Positions 26,658-33,393 of a DNA stretch of 64,000 nucleotides are shown here, in pieces. The stretch is from Sphingomonas sp. BK235 (lineage in GTDB: Bacteria; Pseudomonadota; Alphaproteobacteria; Sphingomonadales; Sphingomonadaceae). Each line of letters starts with the position of its first letter. The first letter of the stretch is position 1. The stretch covers positions 39,625 through 103,624 of the forward strand of contig NZ_SLXN01000011.1 in NCBI RefSeq assembly GCF_004345855.1. The letters are read 5' to 3'. Under the pieces are notes generated by a model. It was not told where the DNA came from and did not search any database. It worked only from the letters and a program-made list of their open reading frames with translations. The translations under genes and the position numbers were made by a program.

Positions 26658-27329
26658 TCAAGCAGGAACGATTGCCGCCTCCGAGCTGCTCGTCGGCCGG
26701 CGTCGGCGAAGAGCTGCGCCGACCACACCGAAGCCCAGGATCATCAGCGCCCACGTCGCGGGTTCGGGCACCGCCGGCTGGAGGCCACGTGTCGAGAGGT
26801 TGGCGTTTTCGGGCGAGAAATCGGTAATTTGATCGTTGCTGCCAAGACCAATCCGCGGCCACAGGTTGAAGCCGTAATCAGCCGCGGCGTAGCCGGTCGA
26901 GGGGAGCAGCGACTCACCCACCCGTGCCGTGATGATGTTGCCCGCGATGCTGATCGCACCCGGGTCGAGCGCGTTCGCTCCGATGCTGCCGGTGCCGTCC
27001 TTCCGCAGCACGATCGCCTGGTTGAAGATCACATTCTCCTGACCGATCGCGGCAAAGGGCCGGATCGTGCCGGTGCCGGTGTTGACGCCGATGACGTAGA
27101 GTCCGCCGGTCATGGCGTCGATCGCGCCAGCGAAGGTCGCTCCCAGCGTGAAGAACTTGCCCACGGCGTCGTAGTTGACCGAGAAGCTGGTCACGTCGAG
27201 ATCTGCCAAGCGTGGCCCTGCGGTGTAGCTCGGCAGGAAATCGCCCGAGGCATCCATTACCGTGGCGGCACTCGCCGCCTGCGGCGCGGCGACCAAAGCG
27301 GCGGCCGCGATCAACATATGGCGCATCAT
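26658..27329 (-). CDS. PEPxxWA-CTERM sorting-domain exported protein
   Basis: 223 residues from ATG 27329 (or 27326), chosen because GGGAGAG precedes it and a signal peptide (MLIAAAALVAAPQAASA) follows immediately; the in-frame extension to 27446 is not signal-like. The C-terminus has the tripartite sorting signal: VPEPATWALMILGFG, a hydrophobic helix, then an RRRR cluster. Such proteins are processed by an exosortase and end up at the cell surface or in extracellular matrix. The central domain (SYTAGPRLADLDVTSFSV ...) has no family I can name. Divergent from the ECF sigma operon. Confidence 0.88.
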   Translation of the reverse strand: MMRHMLIAAAALVAAPQAASAATVMDASGDFLPSYTAGPRLADLDVTSFSVNYDAVGKFFTLGATFAGAIDAMTGGLYVIGVNTGTGTIRPFAAIGQENVIFNQAIVLRKDGTGSIGANALDPGAISIAGNIITARVGESLLPSTGYAAADYGFNLWPRIGLGSNDQITDFSPENANLSTRGLQPAVPEPATWALMILGFGVVGAALRRRRPTSSSEAAIVPA

Positions 27330-27461
27330 CACTCTCCCTGATCGGGTGCCGCACAACGCCGATGCGGCGCGAGCACGGGCGACCGCCACCCGCGTGGAAG
27401 ACACGGTCGCTTGGGGTGAGTGACGCCGGCGAGGCGAATGGTTCATTGCAATTTAGTTTTC

Positions 27462-27487
27462 ATCGCGATTGAACCTGCCATCGCGAT
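27462..27487. promoter_or_regulatory. paired ATCGCGAT palindromes between PEP-CTERM and sigma genes
   Basis: ATCGCGAT occurs at 27462-27469 and again at 27480-27487, 18 bp apart, in the divergent gap. A GAACC (27471-27475) resembling an ECF -35 core lies between them. This suggests a shared regulatory site; the binding factor is unknown. Confidence 0.4.
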
Positions 27488-27519
27488 CATGACACTCACT
27501 CCCGAACGAGGGCGATCGG

Positions 27520-28101
27520 GTGACGGCGGCGACGGCGGAGCAGCAGGACAGCGCGGAGGCGGACGCTGAGGCGACCTTGCTTGAGCGCGTTCGCGACCGC
27601 GACCGTCGCGCGTTTGAGATGCTGTATCGCGCTTATCACGCGCGGCTATGGCGCTTCTTGCACAAGCTGTTGCGGCGACCACACTTGATCGAGGAGGTGC
27701 TTAACGACGCGATGTTCGTGGTGTGGAGCCGCCTCGATACCTTCGACGGGCGGAGCCGTTTCTCGACCTGGTTGTTCGGCATCGCCTATCGTCAGGGACT
27801 GGCGGCGCTGCGCCGGCTCGACGAGCCAATCGACGACGAGCGCCAGGACGCGATCGATTATACGGCGGCGCCGGAAGTCGGTGCGGAGGCGGCCCGCGTC
27901 CGCCGCGGGCTCGATGCGGCGTTGGCCACGCTGTCGCCTACGCACCGGGCAGTGGTGGAGCTGACCTATTTTCACGAGTTCGGCTATCGCGAGATCGCCG
28001 CGATCATGGGTTGCCCGCCCGATACGGTGAAGACCCGCATGTTCCATGCGCGCCGCCACCTGCGCGCGGCACTGTCGGGCGAGCCCGACGACTGGTATTG
28101 A
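27520..28101 (+). CDS. ECF-type RNA polymerase sigma factor
   Basis: 193 residues from GTG 27520 with GAGGG seven bases upstream. Region 2: AFEMLYRAYHARLWRFLHKLL, then IEEVLNDAMFVVWSRLDTF. Region 4: LATLSPTHRAVVELTYFHEFGYREIAAIMGCPPDTVKTRMFHARRHL. No region 3, as in ECF factors. It is followed 12 bp later by an anti-sigma gene, a subtilase and a TorF-like porin, implying that it controls an envelope or extracellular-protease response. Autoregulation from the divergent gap is plausible but unproven. Confidence 0.92.
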   Translation: MTAATAEQQDSAEADAEATLLERVRDRDRRAFEMLYRAYHARLWRFLHKLLRRPHLIEEVLNDAMFVVWSRLDTFDGRSRFSTWLFGIAYRQGLAALRRLDEPIDDERQDAIDYTAAPEVGAEAARVRRGLDAALATLSPTHRAVVELTYFHEFGYREIAAIMGCPPDTVKTRMFHARRHLRAALSGEPDDWY

Positions 28102-28113
28102 GGAGGGAGGACG

Positions 28114-28752
28114 GTGGGACAGCTGATCGCCATGCCCGATGACGCCTGTGGGGCGGTGCTGCGGCTGCTGCCGTGGCACCTCACCGGCACGCTGGATGCG
28201 GCGGACGAGGAACTTGTCGGGCGCCATCTTGCTGGTTGTGCGACCTGTCGCGCCGAGTTGGCGCGCGAGCGCGCGCTCGCCACCGCGGTGCATACGGCCG
28301 AGCCTAGAGCCGGTGACGGATGGGCTGGCATGAGCGCGCTCCTCGACCGCGCCGAGCCGAGACCGCGGCAACGTGCGCGCGCCTGGGTCCGGCGCTCCGG
28401 TGCGCTCGGCTCTCAGCGCACTTGGCGCTGGATCGCAGGCGCGCAATTTGCCGCACTGCTGGTGCTCGGGACTTGGGTGGCGCTTCCGTCGCAGCGTGCC
28501 CCTGCCTATCGCGCTCTCGGTGATGCGTCGCAGGTACGTGCAGGCAACGCCTTGGTCATGTTCCGACCGGAGACCAGCGAGGCGGCGCTGCGCCGCTCTC
28601 TCGCCGAAGCGGACGCGCGGCTGGTCGATGGGCCTACCGCCTCCGGTGCTTATGTGATCGCGCTACCGGGTGACGGCACAGCTTTGGCGCGACTTCGCGC
28701 GCAGCCAGCGGTCACGTTGGCCGAGCCGATCGAACGCGGGTCTGCGCCGTGA
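28114..28752 (+). CDS. zinc-finger (zf-HC2) anti-sigma factor
   Basis: 212 residues from GTG 28114, after a strong GGGAGGA site. The N-terminal domain has the HxxxCxxC zinc motif (GRHLAGCATCRAEL, about residues 37-50) typical of ZAS anti-sigma factors. A hydrophobic segment near residues 105-125 (WIAGAQFAALLVLGTWVAL) forms a single transmembrane helix, and the rest should be periplasmic. It would hold the preceding sigma factor at the membrane. The stop overlaps the GTG of the subtilase gene, so a periplasmic protease signal could be coupled directly. Confidence 0.85.
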   Translation: MGQLIAMPDDACGAVLRLLPWHLTGTLDAADEELVGRHLAGCATCRAELARERALATAVHTAEPRAGDGWAGMSALLDRAEPRPRQRARAWVRRSGALGSQRTWRWIAGAQFAALLVLGTWVALPSQRAPAYRALGDASQVRAGNALVMFRPETSEAALRRSLAEADARLVDGPTASGAYVIALPGDGTALARLRAQPAVTLAEPIERGSAP

Positions 28753-29948
28753 GGCGAGCTGCCGCCCTGCTGCTGCTGCTTACCCCCGTGGTCGCGGCAC
28801 CGCTTTCGGCGTCGGCCGATGAGTCGCGGCCGGTCCCCGGTGAGCGCCGCATACTCGTTATGCTCGACCTGCCGCCCGAACATTATCGTCCAGGCGGCGA
28901 CTATGGTGCGGGCGGATACGGTGATGCCGCGGCCGCGAGAGCAAGACACCGGCTCGCGGCGCGGCTCGCGCGCGAGCAGGGGCTGACGCTGCTCGACACC
29001 TGGCCGATGCCGCTGCTCGGCGTCGACTGCGTCATCATGGCAGTGCCGGGCAGCGAACCGCTCGATCGGGTCGCAGCCCGGCTGGCGCGCCACTCTGGCG
29101 TGGCCTGGTCGCAGCCGATGAACGAATTCACTGCACAGGCGGCGCCCGCGCCCCAGCCGAACGACCGCCTCTTCGCGGCGCAGCCGGCGGCACGCGCATG
29201 GCAGCTCGCCGCCCTTCACCGTCTGGCCACCGGTGCGGGCGTCAGCGTCGCGGTGATCGACAGCTTGATTGACGCTCGCCATCCCGATCTGGTCGGTCGC
29301 GTAGCGGTCACTCGCGACTTCGTCGGCGCGCCAGCGACATCTGCGGAGGCGCATGGGACCGGGGTCGCCGGTATCATCGCCGCAAGGGCCAACAACGGGC
29401 TCGGCATTGCCGGCGTGGCGCCCGACGCACGACTGATGGGCTTGCGCGCCTGTTGGCAGCGTCTGCCTGGCGAAACGGTGTGCGACTCGATCAGCCTGGC
29501 GCGGGCATTACTCTACGCTACGGAGCGACGAGCCGGGGTGATCAACATGAGCCTGAGCGGACCGAGCGATCCGCTGATCGCTAAGCTGGTCGCCTTGGCG
29601 CAGCGGCGCGGCGCGGCGGTCGTGGCGGCCGTCGATCCACGAACCGGCACCGGCTTTCCCGCGTCGCTGCCCGGGGTCGTGCGCGTGGCGCAGGACGGCG
29701 TGGCGAGCGAGCGCGCCGGCGTGTACAATGCGCCCGGCCGCGACGTGCCGACGACCGAACCGGGGGGACGATGGGATCTGGTGAGCGGCAACTCCTATGC
29801 CGCCGCGCACGTCAGTGGCCTGCTCGCACTCACCCGGCAGCTTCGCCGCGCCGACAGTGACCTCGTCGCAAGGCGTGCGGACGGCGGCGAGATCGACGCG
29901 TGCGCCACAGTCCGCCGCGCGGCTGGGTCGAGCACCCGCCGCTGCTGA
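28749..29948 (+). CDS. exported subtilisin-like (S8) serine peptidase
   Basis: 399 residues from GTG 28749 (GTGA overlap). A signal peptide (LLLLLTPVVAAPLSASA) is followed by a propeptide-like region. The catalytic triad motifs are VSVAVIDSLIDARHPDL (Asp near 171), HGTGVAGIIA (His near 202) and SGNSYAAAHVSG (Ser near 348). All three residues are present, so it should be active in the periplasm or outside. Encoded directly behind a sigma/anti-sigma pair, it may act in signal transmission or be the effector of the response. The last ~25 residues overlap the next gene and are low-complexity. Confidence 0.88.
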   Translation: MRRAAALLLLLTPVVAAPLSASADESRPVPGERRILVMLDLPPEHYRPGGDYGAGGYGDAAAARARHRLAARLAREQGLTLLDTWPMPLLGVDCVIMAVPGSEPLDRVAARLARHSGVAWSQPMNEFTAQAAPAPQPNDRLFAAQPAARAWQLAALHRLATGAGVSVAVIDSLIDARHPDLVGRVAVTRDFVGAPATSAEAHGTGVAGIIAARANNGLGIAGVAPDARLMGLRACWQRLPGETVCDSISLARALLYATERRAGVINMSLSGPSDPLIAKLVALAQRRGAAVVAAVDPRTGTGFPASLPGVVRVAQDGVASERAGVYNAPGRDVPTTEPGGRWDLVSGNSYAAAHVSGLLALTRQLRRADSDLVARRADGGEIDACATVRRAAGSSTRRC

Positions 29949-30642
29949 GCGGCTCGCGCTCGCCTTAATCGGCGCCGCTCTCGCGACGCCAGCTGCAGCC
30001 GATGTTGGTGGCTCACTCGTGATCGCCAGCGACGACCGGTTTCGCGGCGTTAGCACTAGCGATGGTCGCCCAGTGGTCACCGCAGCGCTGTCGCTCGACG
30101 ATCCCAGCGGGCTTTACGGCGGCGTGTCGGTGACCGCAGGCGGAGTCCACGACGAGGGCGTGCGCGTGCTGCGCTCGGTCCAGTATGTCGGTTACGCGCG
30201 ACGCGTGGCTCCTTCCGTGTCGGTGGACGTCGGCGCGGTCCGCCGTGCCTATGATCGCTATGCAACGATCGAATACGGCAGGAGCTTCGCGGAGCTCTAC
30301 GCCGGCTTGGTCGGCCGACGTTTGTCCGCGCATCTCTTCTACGCGCCCAGCTACGACGGTTGGGGCCATAACGCCTCTTACGTGCAGGTCGAAGGTACGC
30401 TCGTTGAGCGCGGTAGAGTCACGTTGAGCGGACATATCGGCGCGCTCCGCCCGCCGCGGATTGAAGGTTTCGGGCGAGCGGTCACGGTGGATTGGCGGCT
30501 TGGTGCGACGTGGCGGCCCGATCAGCTCGCGGCAGTCAGCCTGACTTGGATCGGCGCAGGTCAGGGTTACGACCGCTACAGCGAGAACCGTCGAACCGGC
30601 CGGCGCGGGGCGCTCGTTTTTTCGGTCAGCAGAGCCTTCTAA
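29875..30642 (+). CDS. TorF-family putative outer-membrane porin
   Basis: About 255 residues. The recognisable part starts with a signal peptide (LALALIGAALATPAAA) and then DVGGSLVIASDDRFRGVSTSDGRP, the signature opening of the TorF/Gcw_chp family in proteobacteria. Alternating beta-strands continue to a terminal Phe (SVSRAF), fitting an outer-membrane barrel. The start is uncertain: GTG 29875 is the best in-frame choice, overlapping the subtilase end by about 70 bp; ATG 29797 is also open. Last gene of the sigma-factor operon. Confidence 0.75.
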   Translation: MRTAARSTRAPQSAARLGRAPAAAERLALALIGAALATPAAADVGGSLVIASDDRFRGVSTSDGRPVVTAALSLDDPSGLYGGVSVTAGGVHDEGVRVLRSVQYVGYARRVAPSVSVDVGAVRRAYDRYATIEYGRSFAELYAGLVGRRLSAHLFYAPSYDGWGHNASYVQVEGTLVERGRVTLSGHIGALRPPRIEGFGRAVTVDWRLGATWRPDQLAAVSLTWIGAGQGYDRYSENRRTGRRGALVFSVSRAF

Positions 30643-30659
30643 GTCGAACGGTCTGAGGC

Positions 30660-32160
30660 TTTCCGGCGAAGCCCGGCTTGGCGCGAAGTCTCAGGCATAG
30701 GTCTTTTTTGCTCGCGCCCCAAGCCATCCGTCAATCCTGCGGGTCGCGTCCGGCTTCCAGAAACGGCGATGAACATGGGGTAATCGCGGGAGCGAGCTAC
30801 CTCGATCAGCGATGACGTGGAGGCAGGTGGCTGTTCCCCGGTAGATGAAGGTGCGGGCTCACGACTGGCAGCCGGGCCCATACATCGGAACGGAGAACAG
30901 CCATGGGTGAGTATATCGGGCTCGACGTATCGTTGAAAGAGACAGCGGTCTCGATCCGGCGTGACGGCAAGCGAGTGTGGCGCGGCAAATGCGCCTCGGA
31001 TCCGCAGCTGCTCGCCGCGCTAATCCGCAAGCACGCCCCAGAGGTGGCGCGCGTGGTGTTCGAGACAGGACCGCTGTCGGTCTGGTTCTTTCATGCGCTG
31101 AGCGCGGAGGGGCTGCCGGCGATCTGCATCGACGCGCGCCATGCCAAGGCGGCGCTCGACATGGCGGCGAACAAGACGGATGCGAACGACGCCGACGGCC
31201 TGGCTCACCTGGCAGAGGTCGGGTTCTACAAGGAGGTCCGGGTCAAGAGCTTCGACAGCATGCTCGCGCGCACGCTGGTTGCGGCGCGGACTCGCCTGGT
31301 GCGGATCGGCACCGAGCTGTCGAACCAGATCCGGGGCTTAATGAAGACGTTCGGGCTGGTCGTCCCGCCGGCGTCGGGCAGCAAGTTCGAGCGCCAGGTT
31401 GAGGCTCTGCTCGCGGATAACGCCGACCTCGGCCGGATCATTCGGCCGCTACTCGAGGCTTGGCACGCCGTTCGCCTTCGCGCCGCGGAGCTGGGACGCA
31501 AACTGCTGGCGGACGCCCGGCGCAGCGATGCCTGCCAGCTGCTCATGTCCATTCCCGGCGTCGGCGTCGTGACCGCAACCTCCTTCATCACCGCCATCGA
31601 GAACCCGACCAACTTCAAGCGATCGCGATCTGTCGGTGCCTGGGTCGGGTTGACCACTCGCCGCTACCAGTCGGGCGAGGTCGACTATGACGGCCATATC
31701 TCGAGGCGGGGCGACAGCCATTTGCGCGGGCTGCTCTACGAAGCTGCGACCGTACTCCTGGTGCGGAGCCGATCCGAGTGCGACCTGCGCAAATGGGGGC
31801 TGCAGCTCCGCGAGCGTCTCGGCTTCAAGCGCGCTGCGGTCGCCGTTGCGCGCAAGCTGGCCGTTATCATGCACACGATGCTGGTGACCGGCGAACCCTT
31901 CCAGGAGACACGCACCTCAGCCTGACACCCGAGCTCGTCCGCGTCGCAAGGCGCTGCGAGACGTCCTGCCGGGACGTAGGCCGACCCAATCCGCGACGCT
32001 TGTTGCATCCGTTGCCTCAACGGCAGCAGAATGCGTGATGAACCTCGGAGGGGTCGCCCCGCGAAGCCCCATCATGCGGCGGCACATGCCGACCGCGAAG
32101 ACGACCATGCTCCCGGCAGCGGCATCTCAGAAAACCCTTGCGCCCGACGCGATTAGTCGA
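30660..32160 (+). mobile_element. IS110-family insertion sequence (approximate limits)
   Basis: Limits are estimated. Non-coding flanks of about 240 bp upstream and 200 bp downstream surround the transposase. The right end may lie near AGAAAACCCTTGCGCCC (about 32130-32146), which resembles ends I recall for other IS110 elements, and a 26-bp tandem duplication begins within that stretch. The left end could not be located. The upstream flank is the likelier place for a bridge RNA in the IS110 subgroup, the downstream flank in IS1111. Confidence 0.5.
30903..31925 (+). CDS. IS110-family transposase
   Basis: 340 residues, full length. The N-terminal RuvC-like domain has the DEDD residues D8 (YIGLDVS), E54 (FETGPL) and D93/D96 (KTDANDAD). 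The C-terminal transposase_20 domain carries SIPGVGVVTATSFI and KRSRSVGAWVGLTTRRYQSGEVDYDGHISRRGD. IS110 elements move without classical inverted repeats and encode a bridge RNA in a flanking non-coding end. The gene appears intact, so the element may still be mobile. Confidence 0.93.
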   Translation: MGEYIGLDVSLKETAVSIRRDGKRVWRGKCASDPQLLAALIRKHAPEVARVVFETGPLSVWFFHALSAEGLPAICIDARHAKAALDMAANKTDANDADGLAHLAEVGFYKEVRVKSFDSMLARTLVAARTRLVRIGTELSNQIRGLMKTFGLVVPPASGSKFERQVEALLADNADLGRIIRPLLEAWHAVRLRAAELGRKLLADARRSDACQLLMSIPGVGVVTATSFITAIENPTNFKRSRSVGAWVGLTTRRYQSGEVDYDGHISRRGDSHLRGLLYEAATVLLVRSRSECDLRKWGLQLRERLGFKRAAVAVARKLAVIMHTMLVTGEPFQETRTSA

Positions 32161-32275
32161 CCCTTGCGCCCGACGCGATTAGACGACAAGCGTCCGGTTT
32201 CGGCTTCGGCACAGGGCGGCTTCAATGACGCCTTTTGGGTCCTCGGCGCGAGAGGGCAGGGGGTCGCAACGCCCA
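31926..32275. other. non-coding flank of the IS110 element plus repeat
   Basis: No supported gene. Contains the probable right flank of the insertion sequence, the 26-bp tandem duplication and most of repeat copy 5. Confidence 0.55.
32135..32186 (+). repeat. 26-bp tandem duplication
   Basis: Two consecutive 26-bp units (32135-32160 and 32161-32186) starting CCCTTGCGCCCGACGCGATT differ at one position (T versus A). They sit at the probable right boundary of the IS110 element and run into repeat copy 5. Confidence 0.85.
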
Positions 32276-32290
32276 CTAGCGGGCTTCGGC
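32183..32290 (+). repeat. dispersed intergenic repeat, copy 5
   Basis: Contains CAATGACGCCTTTTGGGTCC and CGGCGCGAGAGGGCAGGGGG, ending in a GCCC/GGGC hairpin (CGCCCACTAGCGGGC). Its distal end overlaps the stop of the SnoaL-like gene. Confidence 0.7.
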
Positions 32291-32761
32291 CGCCCTCTTT
32301 GCCACGACGTTCGCATGCCGCGCGAACCAGCGCCATCTGCCGCCCTCCCGGCGGTAGACGTTGGTGTAGCGGCGATCGAGCGGGACCGCGCCGTAGGTGC
32401 GGCCGAGCTCGCTTTGCGGGGTGGGCGTGAAGACCTCGCGTCCCATCACAACGCCTACAACGCCGTCGACGGTCACGCTCTCGATCGTGCGCTCGAAATC
32501 CTCCGCGCCGATGCGGCCGTCGCGCATCATCGCAAGGAACTGCGCGCGGGTGAGGACGCGACCGGTGGGGGCGTTGATCGTCAGTCCGGGCGCGGACAAG
32601 GCGTCCAGCGCGCCGACGTCGGCGCGGGCAACCATCCCCTTCTGCTGCATGTCGAGAGCGGCCAGCGCGGCCTCCGCCCCCTTCAAGGGCTGAGTTTGGG
32701 CGAGAGACGGTGACGACAGTACGAGAACGAGGCCGACGGTGGACGCAGGCACGAGGCGCAT
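32276..32761 (-). CDS. exported SnoaL/NTF2-like (DUF4440-type) protein
   Basis: 161 residues from ATG 32761, with GGAG upstream and a signal peptide (VPASTVGLVLVLSSPSLAQ) immediately after; the in-frame extension to 33025 is rejected. The mature part shows an alpha+beta cone-fold pattern: ALAALDMQQKGMVARADVGAL, LTINAPTGRVLTRAQFLAMM, VVGVVMGREVF, then YTNVYRREGGRWRWFARH. Proteins of this fold bind small ligands or act as isomerases; the role here is unknown. The last residues lie in the edge of a dispersed repeat. Confidence 0.78.
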   Translation of the reverse strand: MRLVPASTVGLVLVLSSPSLAQTQPLKGAEAALAALDMQQKGMVARADVGALDALSAPGLTINAPTGRVLTRAQFLAMMRDGRIGAEDFERTIESVTVDGVVGVVMGREVFTPTPQSELGRTYGAVPLDRRYTNVYRREGGRWRWFARHANVVAKRAAEAR

Positions 32762-32929
32762 CTTGAGTCTCCGATAGGCGTTGACGACGAGACTGACAGA
32801 TACCTCAGCGAAGCACCACCGAGAGCTGACGTCCCGCTTCGCCCATAACCAGCCGCCCAAAACCGATCCGGTGAGATCGTCCGTGATGCCCGGCTTGTGG
32901 ACGAAGCTGCTGCCGCTAAAAATAGCACG

Positions 32930-33214
32930 ATGATTTCGCTGGCTGGACATACCTTCGATCCTCACAAGGCCTGCTTCGTTTGCCAGCACGTTTTTGACGG
33001 AGCGCCAGTGCTCGCGTTCGCGCATGACGAGGACGGCGATCTACAAGTCGCGTGCGGCGCGGAGAGCCATACGGGTGAAGATTGGCGCGTCGTTGGCGTC
33101 GCTCACCTTGCTTGCGACAACCTTCAGCTCGCATCCCTGCCAATGGTCGATATGGGCTACGCAGCGGAGCGAGAGGCCCCGCGAGCCGAATGGGTGCTAT
33201 TCTCCCTCAGTTGA
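32930..33214 (+). CDS. small conserved hypothetical protein with CxxC
   Basis: 94 residues from ATG 32930 (GTG 32897 is an in-frame alternative). A CFVCQHVF motif near residue 14 is followed by PVLAFAHDEDGDLQVACG and WRVVGVAHL. The pattern resembles short cytoplasmic proteins I recall from many proteobacteria in which a C-x-H-V-F strand precedes an acidic turn and a DW/CG strand; I know of no assigned function. No clear ribosome-binding site, no operon partner. Confidence 0.55.
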   Translation: MISLAGHTFDPHKACFVCQHVFDGAPVLAFAHDEDGDLQVACGAESHTGEDWRVVGVAHLACDNLQLASLPMVDMGYAAEREAPRAEWVLFSLS

Positions 33215-33222
33215 GAACGCGT

Positions 33223-33360
33223 CCGCTTTCCTGCCAGACTAAGCCAGCCAAACAGCTACGCGGAATGGCAAGATGCCTGGAGCACCGACGTGAACGAGGG
33301 ACCGGAGTTGGGAAGCGGGCAGCGCGCCGGAAATGGCCGCTTCTGGGTCTCCGCGACGGC
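33223..33360 (+). repeat. extended dispersed repeat, copy 6 (long form)
   Basis: Starts CCGCTTTCCTGCCAGACTAA and continues through AGCTACGCGGAATGGC to GACCGGAGTTGGGAAGCGGG. About 127 bp align with 47146-47272 at roughly 85% identity. The right half is the common dispersed repeat; the left half is an added module. Confidence 0.75.
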
Positions 33361-33393
33361 GCTGCATACGCCCTGCTTCATGAATTTGCCCGG

